DNA of 22,075 bases, taken from Deltaproteobacteria bacterium. GTDB taxonomy: Bacteria > Desulfobacterota > DSM-4660 > Desulfatiglandales > HGW-15. The notes beneath the pieces were generated by a model. It did no database searches. It saw only the letters and a list, made by a program, of their open reading frames with translations, and was not told where the DNA came from. The stretch is from assembly GCA_019308985.1 (NCBI GenBank), contig JAFDHB010000047.1, forward strand, positions 1 to 22,075. Direction: 5' to 3'. Shown piece by piece: positions 1 to 6,162 of the stretch (position 1 is its first letter; each line of letters begins with the position of its first letter). The translations under genes were made by a program, and so were the position numbers.

Positions 1-112
1 AGCTTCAAGTTCAAGGCGCGCAAATCTCGTGTGATGAGGCGTACTTAGCGTACGCCGCAATCACAACGAGATGAAGCGCAACGCAGAAATTGGACTTTTT
101 ACGAAGCCATCA
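1..112 (+). repeat. MITE-like repeat, copy 1 (truncated by window edge)
   Basis: The right 112 bases of a 155-bp element found complete at 9579-9733 and 19796-19950. It ends in the same terminal sequence (GACTTTTTACGAAGCCATCA, 93-112) and contains the same internal imperfect palindrome around GCGTACG. The left terminus lies outside the window. It ends 34 bases before the start codon of the amidohydrolase gene, so it forms most of that gene's visible upstream region. It has no coding capacity. Confidence 0.85.
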
Positions 113-146
113 AAATTGAATAGTTGATACCACGGGAGTAGTTGAG

Positions 147-1169
147 ATGAAAAAGATAGACTTTGAGGCACATTTTTATACAGAGGACTACCTAAGGGCG
201 TTGACGGAAAACAGGGGTTATCCCCGGATGAAGACAGACAGGAAGATAGGCGGCTATCGACTCTGGTATTTCCCAGAAGTTGGACAGCCCTTTCCAGAAG
301 AGCTAATGGGCAAGCTTCTGGACATAGGGGAAATGAGACTCCGGATCATGGATGAATGTGGAATAGACAAGCAAGTGCTCAGTCTCTCAGCACCGGGGAT
401 CGAACAGTTGGAGCCACAGATCGGCATGGCCCTGGCAAGGAAGACGAACGATGCCCTAGCTGAAGTGCTCAAGGTATATCCAAGCCGGTTCATGGGCTTT
501 GCCACACTCAATCCAAAGGACCCGGAAGGTGCAGCGGATGAACTGGAAAGGGCGGTCACTGAGCTTGGTTTCGTGGGTTGGAACACCCATTCTAATTATG
601 GCGACAGTTACCTTGACGATGAGAAATATCGGCCAATCCTTGAAAGGGCCGAGAGACTCGATGTGCCCATCTACCTCCATCCTACCATACCGGCGATAGA
701 TCAGTTGAGGGCGTACGGGCTTTCCCTTGCAGGACCGGCCTTTGGGTTCGGGTTTGAAACGGCCATGTGTATGCTGAGACTGATCCTGGCAGGGGTATTT
801 GACAGGTACCCTGGGCTTACATTTATTCTCGGCCATTTTGGCGAGGCATTGCCCTTTCTCCTCAAGCGTATAGACTGGGGATATCGCAAGTCCTTTGATC
901 CAGGGGTCAAACCAAGTCTCGAAAAGATGCCCAGCGAATACTTGAAAAGGAATGTGTTCGTTACGACCAGCGGCAGGTTCTCCGAGGCGGCCTTCATGTG
1001 CACAAGGGAAGAAATGGGTATAGACAGAATACTCCTTGGTACGGATTATCCCTACGAGGATACCGTTGAATCCATTCAATTCATAGAAGATCTGCCCGTC
1101 AGCGGGGAAGAAAAGGCCGACATATACTGTGAGAATGCCCGGAAGAGTGGACTGGTCAACATCGGCTAG
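147..1169 (+). CDS. amidohydrolase family 2, gamma-resorcylate decarboxylase-like
   Basis: 340-residue metal-dependent (beta/alpha)8 amidohydrolase of the ACMSD/decarboxylase group. Seen: an E-x-H motif at residues 7-9 (as in gamma-resorcylate and related hydroxybenzoate decarboxylases, rather than the usual H-x-H), His178 in YLHP, His230 in ILGHFGEALPF, and Asp300 in LLGTDYPYE. The central block (residues about 55-145, LLDIGEMRLRIMDECGID onward) also follows that family. Members perform non-oxidative (de)carboxylation of hydroxylated aromatic acids with a divalent metal in the cytoplasm. The ATG at 147 has GGGAG upstream at good spacing. A same-strand TRAP transporter follows after 114 bases, suggesting uptake and breakdown of an organic (perhaps aromatic) acid. 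The substrate is inferred, not shown; other amidohydrolase-2 chemistry is possible. Confidence 0.85.
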   Translation: MKKIDFEAHFYTEDYLRALTENRGYPRMKTDRKIGGYRLWYFPEVGQPFPEELMGKLLDIGEMRLRIMDECGIDKQVLSLSAPGIEQLEPQIGMALARKTNDALAEVLKVYPSRFMGFATLNPKDPEGAADELERAVTELGFVGWNTHSNYGDSYLDDEKYRPILERAERLDVPIYLHPTIPAIDQLRAYGLSLAGPAFGFGFETAMCMLRLILAGVFDRYPGLTFILGHFGEALPFLLKRIDWGYRKSFDPGVKPSLEKMPSEYLKRNVFVTTSGRFSEAAFMCTREEMGIDRILLGTDYPYEDTVESIQFIEDLPVSGEEKADIYCENARKSGLVNIG

Positions 1170-1214
1170 GAGTCAGAAAAAACCTTAAACAAAGAGTGCC
1201 ATTTCAATCTTTCT

Positions 1215-1246
1215 GAGGAACTCAGTCCCACGGGACTGAATTCTTT
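1215..1246 (+). terminator. hairpin between amidohydrolase and dctP
   Basis: TCAGTCCC (1222-1229) pairs with GGGACTGA (1232-1239). After one mismatch the stem continues with AA/TT, GC and weaker pairs to about 1215/1246. There is a short T-rich stretch but no clean T-run, so it may be a weak terminator or an mRNA-processing/stability hairpin separating the decarboxylase from the highly expressed binding-protein gene. Confidence 0.35.
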
Positions 1247-1283
1247 GTTGAGCCCATTAACCACAATCCAAAGGAGGTAGCTT

Positions 1284-2303
1284 ATGAAGACCTTGCCCAT
1301 TAAATCCATTACAGTCATGTCTCTCTGTTTGATTTATTTTGCTTTTCTGTTACCCGGGTCGCTATTTGCGTATAGCGAAACCAATCCTATGGTGCTCAAA
1401 TGCGGCATCGACAATCCCCCAGGGGACATGAAGGCAAGGACCATCAAACGACTTGGTGATTTTGTGCAGGAGAAAACCAACGGCAGAGTAGTATTCAAGT
1501 ACTTTTACGGCACTTCCCTGATCAAGAAGCCCCAGTTCGTTGATGCCGTAGCGAGAGGCATTGCGGATATCTCCACGGGCCCTGTTTCCTTTGTCACGGG
1601 CAAGATCCCTGAACTGAGCATCTTTGAGATATATGGAGCCTACAGGCTGGACAAGTTCCTTGAAATGCAGGAAGCCGTGATGCCGACCATGATCGAGCTG
1701 TTTGAAAAGAAAGGCGTTCATCCACTTTTCATTCAATACAGCGGCTCGTGTATCTTTCCCCACAAGAGAAAATTTCTCAAGCGCCCTGATGATTGGAAGG
1801 GGGAGAAGATGAGACTGGCAGGACGATGGCAATCAACCCTGGGAAAGAAATGGGGGGCAAGCCCGATATTTCTCCCGCCGGCAGAGCTTTATCTGGCCCT
1901 CCAGAGGGGTGTTATCGACGGATACATGTTGATCTGGGATATAGTCTATGGCTTGAAACTCTACGAGGTGGCCCCCTATATCGTGGATACGGGCTTCAGC
2001 AACAACGCCGAAGTGGTGACCATGAACCTTAAGAAATGGAGGTCCTTGACAAAAGAGGACAGAGACATCTTCTTGCAGGGTATAAAGGATATCAAGCCGT
2101 GGACTTACAGGGAGACATTGAAATACTATGATTTCCTCAGGAAAGATATCATTTCCAAGGGAGGCAAGATCCATAAGTTGACCCCGGAAGCGAAGAGCCT
2201 TTACCTGAAGGATGCCTTTGCACTCTATCCCGAAGTAAGAAAGGTGGCTGGGACCATAGGTAATAAGTTCATCGATATCCTCGAACCGCACAGGGACAGA
2301 TAG
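1284..2303 (+). CDS. dctP: TRAP transporter solute-binding protein DctP family
   Basis: 339-residue periplasmic binding protein of a tripartite ATP-independent transporter. A signal peptide spans about residues 1-29 (lysines, hydrophobic run, then SLFA|YS). The mature part shows DctP features: VLKCGIDNPPGD at the first strand, VDAVARGIADI at about 86-96, the carboxylate-binding arginine region EKMRLAGRW (Arg177 is the likely ligand) and ELYLALQRGVIDG at 201-213. AAAGGAGG lies six bases before the ATG, a strong ribosome-binding site. It should capture an organic acid anion and deliver it to the DctQ/DctM permease encoded immediately downstream. The ligand cannot be read from sequence; the decarboxylase neighbour suggests an aromatic or other carboxylate. 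Confidence 0.93.
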   Translation: MKTLPIKSITVMSLCLIYFAFLLPGSLFAYSETNPMVLKCGIDNPPGDMKARTIKRLGDFVQEKTNGRVVFKYFYGTSLIKKPQFVDAVARGIADISTGPVSFVTGKIPELSIFEIYGAYRLDKFLEMQEAVMPTMIELFEKKGVHPLFIQYSGSCIFPHKRKFLKRPDDWKGEKMRLAGRWQSTLGKKWGASPIFLPPAELYLALQRGVIDGYMLIWDIVYGLKLYEVAPYIVDTGFSNNAEVVTMNLKKWRSLTKEDRDIFLQGIKDIKPWTYRETLKYYDFLRKDIISKGGKIHKLTPEAKSLYLKDAFALYPEVRKVAGTIGNKFIDILEPHRDR

Positions 2304-2315
2304 TCAATATCAATA

Positions 2316-2357
2316 AAGGCCACCAGGGGTTGCTCGACAAACACTCCTGGTGGCCTT
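2316..2357 (+). promoter_or_regulatory. strong intercistronic hairpin between dctP and dctQ
   Basis: AAGGCCACCAGG (2316-2327) is a perfect inverted repeat of CCTGGTGGCCTT (2346-2357), with up to three more pairs inside the loop. No T-run follows directly; a run of six T (2378-2383) lies about 20 bases later, next to the dctQ start. Likely role (inference): partial termination or 3'-end protection giving more DctP than permease, as is common in binding-protein operons. It also argues against the GTG at 2350 as the dctQ start. Confidence 0.65.
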
Positions 2358-2385
2358 CCTCAATCAAGTTCCTAGAGTTTTTTCA

Positions 2386-2898
2386 ATGAGAAAGAGAAAG
2401 GCACAGTCACTTCAACAAAAAATAACAAGGCTGAACGACCTTTGTGCTTCATTGGCAGGCCTTATCCTCCTCTTTGTCACCATTTCAATATTCGTTGATG
2501 TGATACTGAGGTATTTTTTCAACAGGCCAAGCATATGGGTCACGGAAATCACCACCTATCTCTTCCTGTATATCATCTTTCTGGGCACGGCCTACGCACT
2601 GCAGCAAGGGATGCACATAAGGGTGACGTTCTTGGTGGATTTGTTAGGGCAAAGGGCGGGCCGTGCTGTCAATGTCTTTACCTCTATGCTGGCCATGATA
2701 TTTACCATGGTCCTCTTGTGGCAGGCATCAGTGATGACCTGGACAGCTTTCAAGGAAAACTGGACTTCGCCCACTATGTTGAGTGCCCCCTATGGGTACA
2801 TCTATCTTGCCATGGTCCTTGGATGCCTTTTGCTGTTCTTGACTTTCTTCTTTGAGACTATCACTCTTTTTCAAAGAAAAGACCAGGGCGGACCCTAG
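2386..2898 (+). CDS. dctQ: TRAP transporter small permease DctQ family
   Basis: 170 residues from the ATG at 2386 (MRKRKAQ...). A GTG at 2350 would add 12 residues but lies inside the intercistronic hairpin, so it is rejected. Four hydrophobic membrane segments are visible (SLAGLILLFVTISIFVDVIL, TYLFLYIIFLGTAYA, FTSMLAMIFTMVLLW, YIYLAMVLGCLLLFLTFF). The family signature RYFFNRPSIWVTEI and the AYALQQGMHIRV motif are present. It is the small inner-membrane subunit that couples the DctP receptor to the DctM channel. It is transcribed with dctP and dctM, and its stop codon is 19 bases before the chosen dctM start. Confidence 0.92.
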   Translation: MRKRKAQSLQQKITRLNDLCASLAGLILLFVTISIFVDVILRYFFNRPSIWVTEITTYLFLYIIFLGTAYALQQGMHIRVTFLVDLLGQRAGRAVNVFTSMLAMIFTMVLLWQASVMTWTAFKENWTSPTMLSAPYGYIYLAMVLGCLLLFLTFFFETITLFQRKDQGGP

Positions 2899-2917
2899 CG
2901 AAAAAGTGACATTTACC

Positions 2918-4219
2918 ATGGAAGTCGGCGTCATAGCGATCATATTGATCTTCTCACTGATCCTTTTGCTTGCACTCGGAACACCCATATCCTTCTGCCT
3001 GGGGTTCCTCGGACTTGCGGGCATTATAGGGTTCCTTGACCTGGGAAACCTATACCAAATAGCAGAGATAGCGGCAGCAACGGGGACGAACCTCTTCATG
3101 ATAACCTTGCCTCTTTTCATCCTCATGGCCGAGATCGTCTCTTTTTCGGGTATCGGTGACGATATCTATACTGCTGCCCATGACTGGTTGAGCTGGCTTC
3201 CAGGTGGCCTGGCAATAAGCAGTATAGTCACATGCACGGGGTTTGCTGCGATAAGCGGGTCAAGCCCAGCTACGGCAGCCACTATCGGTCTGGTTTCTAT
3301 TCCTGAGATGATAAAGCGCGGATATAACAGGAAACTGGCCGTTGGTTCCATTGCGGTCGGGGGTACCCTGGGAATATTGATTCCCCCCAGCATCACCATG
3401 ATCATTTATGGTTTCATAACCGAAGTGTCTATAGGAAAGCTCTTTATTGCAGGTATTATTCCCGGGTTTGTCCTGGCCCTTCTTCTGTGTATCTCTATCG
3501 CAGTGGCTGTAAAGGTAAGGCCCGGCCTTGCGCCACGTATGGAGGGGGTGAGCTGGTCCAAGAGGCTTTCTTCACTGAAGCGGGTATGGGCATTCATTTT
3601 TCTGGCAATCAGCATTATCGGGTCCATCTACACGGGGATCGCCACACCTACGGAATCCGCTGCCATAGGAGCGACCCTCTCGCTCGTCATTGCATTTGTC
3701 TACAGGAGACTCACGCTAAAAGCATTACACGAGGCCCTGAAGAGGACTGTTGCCGTTACCGCCATGATCATGTTCCTGGTCATAGGTGGGAATGTCGTTG
3801 CTTTCTTGCTGTCCAGTTTGACGATCCCCCAGTACGTCACGGGATGGATAACCTCGCTTGAAGCATCCAGATGGTCGGTCATGATTATTATAAACGTCAT
3901 TCTGCTTCTCATGGGATGTCTGCTTGACCCAATGGCCATCATGGTCATTTCGCTTCCCATAATCTTCCCGATCATAACACAGCTCGGTTTTGATCCTGTC
4001 TGGTTCGGTATCGTGGTGACCATCAACGTGGAAATGGGGATGATCACACCGCCTGTCGGACTGAACCTATTTATTCTAAAGGGGTCGGTGCCCAACATCA
4101 CAATGAAGGATATCATGGTCGGCGCAGCGCCGTTTTTGGTGTTGCTCGTGATTGGTCTTATAATCATCATGGTTTTCCCCTCCCTTGCCACATGGCTGCC
4201 AGGCAGAATGGGGTTCTAG
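2918..4219 (+). CDS. dctM: TRAP transporter large permease DctM family
   Basis: 433 residues from the ATG at 2918 (MEVGVIAIIL...), the usual family length. A GTG at 2906 is an alternative; a still earlier in-frame TTG (2852) would overlap dctQ and adds a charged N-terminus unlike the family. About 12 hydrophobic segments. Family motifs seen: AAISGSSPATAATIG, GTLGILIPPSITMIIYG, GIATPTESAAIGA and GCLLDPMAIMVISLPII. It forms the sodium- or proton-coupled elevator channel in the inner membrane. No terminator is evident before the convergent maf gene, 131 bases downstream. Confidence 0.93.
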   Translation: MEVGVIAIILIFSLILLLALGTPISFCLGFLGLAGIIGFLDLGNLYQIAEIAAATGTNLFMITLPLFILMAEIVSFSGIGDDIYTAAHDWLSWLPGGLAISSIVTCTGFAAISGSSPATAATIGLVSIPEMIKRGYNRKLAVGSIAVGGTLGILIPPSITMIIYGFITEVSIGKLFIAGIIPGFVLALLLCISIAVAVKVRPGLAPRMEGVSWSKRLSSLKRVWAFIFLAISIIGSIYTGIATPTESAAIGATLSLVIAFVYRRLTLKALHEALKRTVAVTAMIMFLVIGGNVVAFLLSSLTIPQYVTGWITSLEASRWSVMIIINVILLLMGCLLDPMAIMVISLPIIFPIITQLGFDPVWFGIVVTINVEMGMITPPVGLNLFILKGSVPNITMKDIMVGAAPFLVLLVIGLIIIMVFPSLATWLPGRMGF

Positions 4220-4350
4220 ACCGAATTTGAGGGTATGGCGGCGGGCATTGAAGACGACACAAGGATAGCCGTAGATACGACGACATCTCCTTGCGGCATG
4301 GGCCTCCATCGAACGGTTTTTCCGATGCGTCGATCTGTGTGGGAGGATCC

Positions 4351-4992
4351 CTATCCCTTCTCTTCGTCATGGATGGGGGTAATGGACGGCAAGGGGAATA
4401 TACTCAGGGCGCCACATGCCAGGAGGGCATTGACAAGGGCACAGATGGGCAGACCGACCACGTTGGTATAGGATCCTGTTATGGATTCCACCATAAAGGC
4501 CCCTATACCCTGGATCGCGTAACTGCCGGCCTTACCAAAGGGCTCCCCGGTGGCGATATAGGCCTCTATCTCATCTCTTGCCAGATGCTTCATTTTCACC
4601 AACGTGGTGATTTCTTCCTTGTGGGCTGTTCGTGCCGCGGGATCGAGGAGGCAAAACCCGGTAATTGCCCTGTGTTCCATCCCGCTCAACATGGTCAGCA
4701 TGTTGCGGGCGTCCTGGACATCTCTGGGTTTTCCCAGGACATCCCGTCCAAGGGTTACAATAGTATCCGCACCCAGTATCCAATTGTCTCCGTGTTTGGG
4801 CAAAACGGCCCTCGCCTTCTTCTCGGCGATAAGGACGGGGGAGGAGAGGGCGCCGGAAAAGGCATCGCTTTCATCTATGTTGCTGGGGGACCAGAGGAAA
4901 GGGAGCCCTATCTGCCTCAAGAGTTGCCTTCTTCTTGGAGAGGCCGATGCCAGTACGAGGGGATTGTTCGGACTGATAGGCTGAAATCTCAT
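4351..4992 (-). CDS. maf: Maf-family nucleoside triphosphate pyrophosphatase
   Basis: 213 residues. The family opening LVLASASPRRRQLLRQIGL (residues 12-30), the catalytic-base block ILGADTIV (Asp76), GKPRD at about 87-91, then AGSYAIQGIGAF and the C-terminal SYTNVVGLPI are all present. Maf proteins hydrolyse non-canonical or surplus nucleoside triphosphates to monophosphates; this motif set resembles the dTTP/UTP (YhdE-like) branch. The ATG lies five bases after the tatD stop codon, so translation is probably coupled to tatD. No good Shine-Dalgarno sequence is seen, which fits coupling. Confidence 0.92.
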   Translation of the reverse strand: MRFQPISPNNPLVLASASPRRRQLLRQIGLPFLWSPSNIDESDAFSGALSSPVLIAEKKARAVLPKHGDNWILGADTIVTLGRDVLGKPRDVQDARNMLTMLSGMEHRAITGFCLLDPAARTAHKEEITTLVKMKHLARDEIEAYIATGEPFGKAGSYAIQGIGAFMVESITGSYTNVVGLPICALVNALLACGALSIFPLPSITPIHDEEKG

Positions 4993-4997
4993 GGTAT

Positions 4998-5762
4998 TCA
5001 GGATATGCTGAAAAGTCTCCGGGCGTTTTCCGTTGTGAAGCGGACGAGATCTTGAAAGTCCATTTCCCTTATTTCAGCCACTTTTCTTGCCGTGTATACC
5101 AAAAATTGCGGTTCATTTCGTCTCCCCCTTTTCGGGATGGGGGCGAGAAACGGTGCATCAGTCTCCAGGAGCAAGTATTCAATGGGAACCTTCTTTGCCA
5201 CCTCTCGAACATTGTGGGCATTGGGATAGGTGACGACTCCGGGTATTGAGATAAAATATCCCAGTTCGATGAATCTCATGGCCATGTCATAGTCACCGGA
5301 AAAACAATGCATCACTCCCTTCTGGTTCCTCCCTTTTCTACTAACAATTTCAAGGACTTGATCGTTGGCTTCCCGACTGTGGATGATCACGGGCAAACCG
5401 TGTTCCACCGCCCTGTCAAGCTGACTTGAAAAGGCCTGAACCTGTTGTTCAAGGGGGGAATATTTTCTGAAAAAATCCAGCCCTATTTCCCCCCAGGCGA
5501 CGACTTTGGCCTCTTTGGCCAGCTCGCATAGTCTCAAAAGGACCTCCGGGGTTAAGTCCCCTGCATTGTGCGGGTGGAAGCCGATGGAGCAGTAAATCCA
5601 CTCGTATCTTCCGGCGAGCTCAAGTGCCCTGAGGGAACTTTCCACATCAATCCCTATGGTGATCACTCCGGCTACACCGGCCGCCAGGGAATTACCCAGT
5701 ACTTCATCGAGGTCCTCTTCGTAATCTTCCATGTCCAGATGTGCGTGTGTGTCTATAAGCAT
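4998..5762 (-). CDS. tatD: TatD-family metal-dependent deoxyribonuclease
   Basis: 254 residues, full length for the family. Metal and catalytic residues are in place: His6 and His8 in DTHAHLD, Glu92 in WGEIGLDFFR, His128 in IIHSREA, His152 in MHCFSGD, and Asp202 in LLETDAPFLAP. The RNEPQF motif near residue 215 is also typical. TatD enzymes are Mg-dependent 3'-5' exonucleases or phosphodiesterases of the cytoplasm, linked to DNA repair and fragmentation. It is first of a tatD-maf pair. The upstream ribosome-binding site is weak (AAAGG about 13 bases before the ATG). A short possible ORF (5820-5933) precedes it on the same strand. Confidence 0.92.
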   Translation of the reverse strand: MLIDTHAHLDMEDYEEDLDEVLGNSLAAGVAGVITIGIDVESSLRALELAGRYEWIYCSIGFHPHNAGDLTPEVLLRLCELAKEAKVVAWGEIGLDFFRKYSPLEQQVQAFSSQLDRAVEHGLPVIIHSREANDQVLEIVSRKGRNQKGVMHCFSGDYDMAMRFIELGYFISIPGVVTYPNAHNVREVAKKVPIEYLLLETDAPFLAPIPKRGRRNEPQFLVYTARKVAEIREMDFQDLVRFTTENARRLFSIS

Positions 5763-5819
5763 TTGATATTTAAGAACCTTTTCTGATTTATGGCTTCGGA
5801 ATTCCAGCTTCTCATACCC

Positions 5820-5933
5820 TCAACCGTTGGGGTCTATGCCCGCCCTTTTGCAGTACTGATCCAAGGCCGTGCCCTCCGGGACGGTATCTTCGCCGGGACC
5901 CGTAGTCCTGAGGAACCATAAGAATTCAATCAA
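5820..5933 (-). CDS. possible small ORF, unknown
   Basis: 37 codons from a TTG at 5933 (no ATG available) to TGA at 5820-5822, ending 57 bases before tatD. The product starts LIEFLWFLRTTGPGEDTVPE and ends DQYCKRAGIDPNG; its composition (hydrophobic start, acidic middle, polar end) looks protein-like rather than random. There is no convincing ribosome-binding site, and a stop codon lies six codons upstream of the TTG. It could be a small leader peptide, the surviving tail of a lost gene, or chance. I do not recognise it. Confidence 0.3.
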   Translation of the reverse strand: MIEFLWFLRTTGPGEDTVPEGTALDQYCKRAGIDPNG

Positions 5934-6003
5934 GACAGGGAAAAGTCAAGGTTATTTGAGAGCGACGGTAAACTCCTTTGAGTTATATTTAGAGATAAAT
6001 AGG

Positions 6004-6036
6004 TTGAATATTACGTAGGATCGTGTAAAATATAAT
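6004..6036 (+). promoter_or_regulatory. candidate promoter of the GAF-GspE gene
   Basis: TTGAAT (6004-6009) is followed by an AT-rich TAAAATATAAT block (6026-6036). Read as TTGAAT-16-TAAAAT this is a sigma70-like promoter; the exact TATAAT at 6031-6036 gives a longer 21-base spacer. Either choice starts transcription near 6040, placing the structured element at 6061-6124 in the 5' leader. Confidence 0.4.
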
Positions 6037-6060
6037 AGTTGTTCTTTTTTGACCACATCA

Positions 6061-6124
6061 ATAACAGGATCAGCGATTCCTCCGACGCCTTGAGGGCGTG
6101 GAGACAGCTCAAAGCATCTGTTAT
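6061..6124 (+). ncRNA. candidate structured cis-regulatory leader RNA with pseudoknot
   Basis: Closing stem: 6061-6067 (AUAACAG) pairs perfectly with 6118-6124 (CUGUUAU), extended by AU/AU (6069-6070 with 6116-6117) past a bulged G6068. Inner hairpin: CUCC (6080-6083) with GGAG (6100-6103), bulged G6084, then ACGCC (6085-6089) with GGCGU (6095-6099). Its five-base loop UUGAG (6090-6094) is complementary to CUCAA (6108-6112) between the stems, so a pseudoknot is possible. It lies 38 bases before the ATG of the GAF-GspE gene. I could not match it to GEMM (c-di-GMP), preQ1, SAM, fluoride or other riboswitch consensuses that I know. A fully paired five-base loop would be strained, so the pseudoknot is the least certain part. 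Confidence 0.45.
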
Positions 6125-6162
6125 ATAGTGTTTAGCAGGGAGTATTTCCAGGGGAATCTTTT

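Noticed and set aside
2350..2385. GTG start for dctQ giving a 12-residue extension
   Set aside because: The GTG sits in the 3' arm of the intercistronic hairpin and the extension is not family-like; ATG 2386 is preferred.
4291..5055. 254-codon plus-strand frame opposite maf and tatD
   Set aside because: It lies antisense to maf, whose family motifs are unmistakable; the product is low in recognisable structure.
6061..6124. c-di-GMP (GEMM) riboswitch upstream of the pilus-type ATPase
   Set aside because: The conserved GEMM segments (CACAGGGCAAACC-like and GGGACGCAAAGCC-like) are absent.
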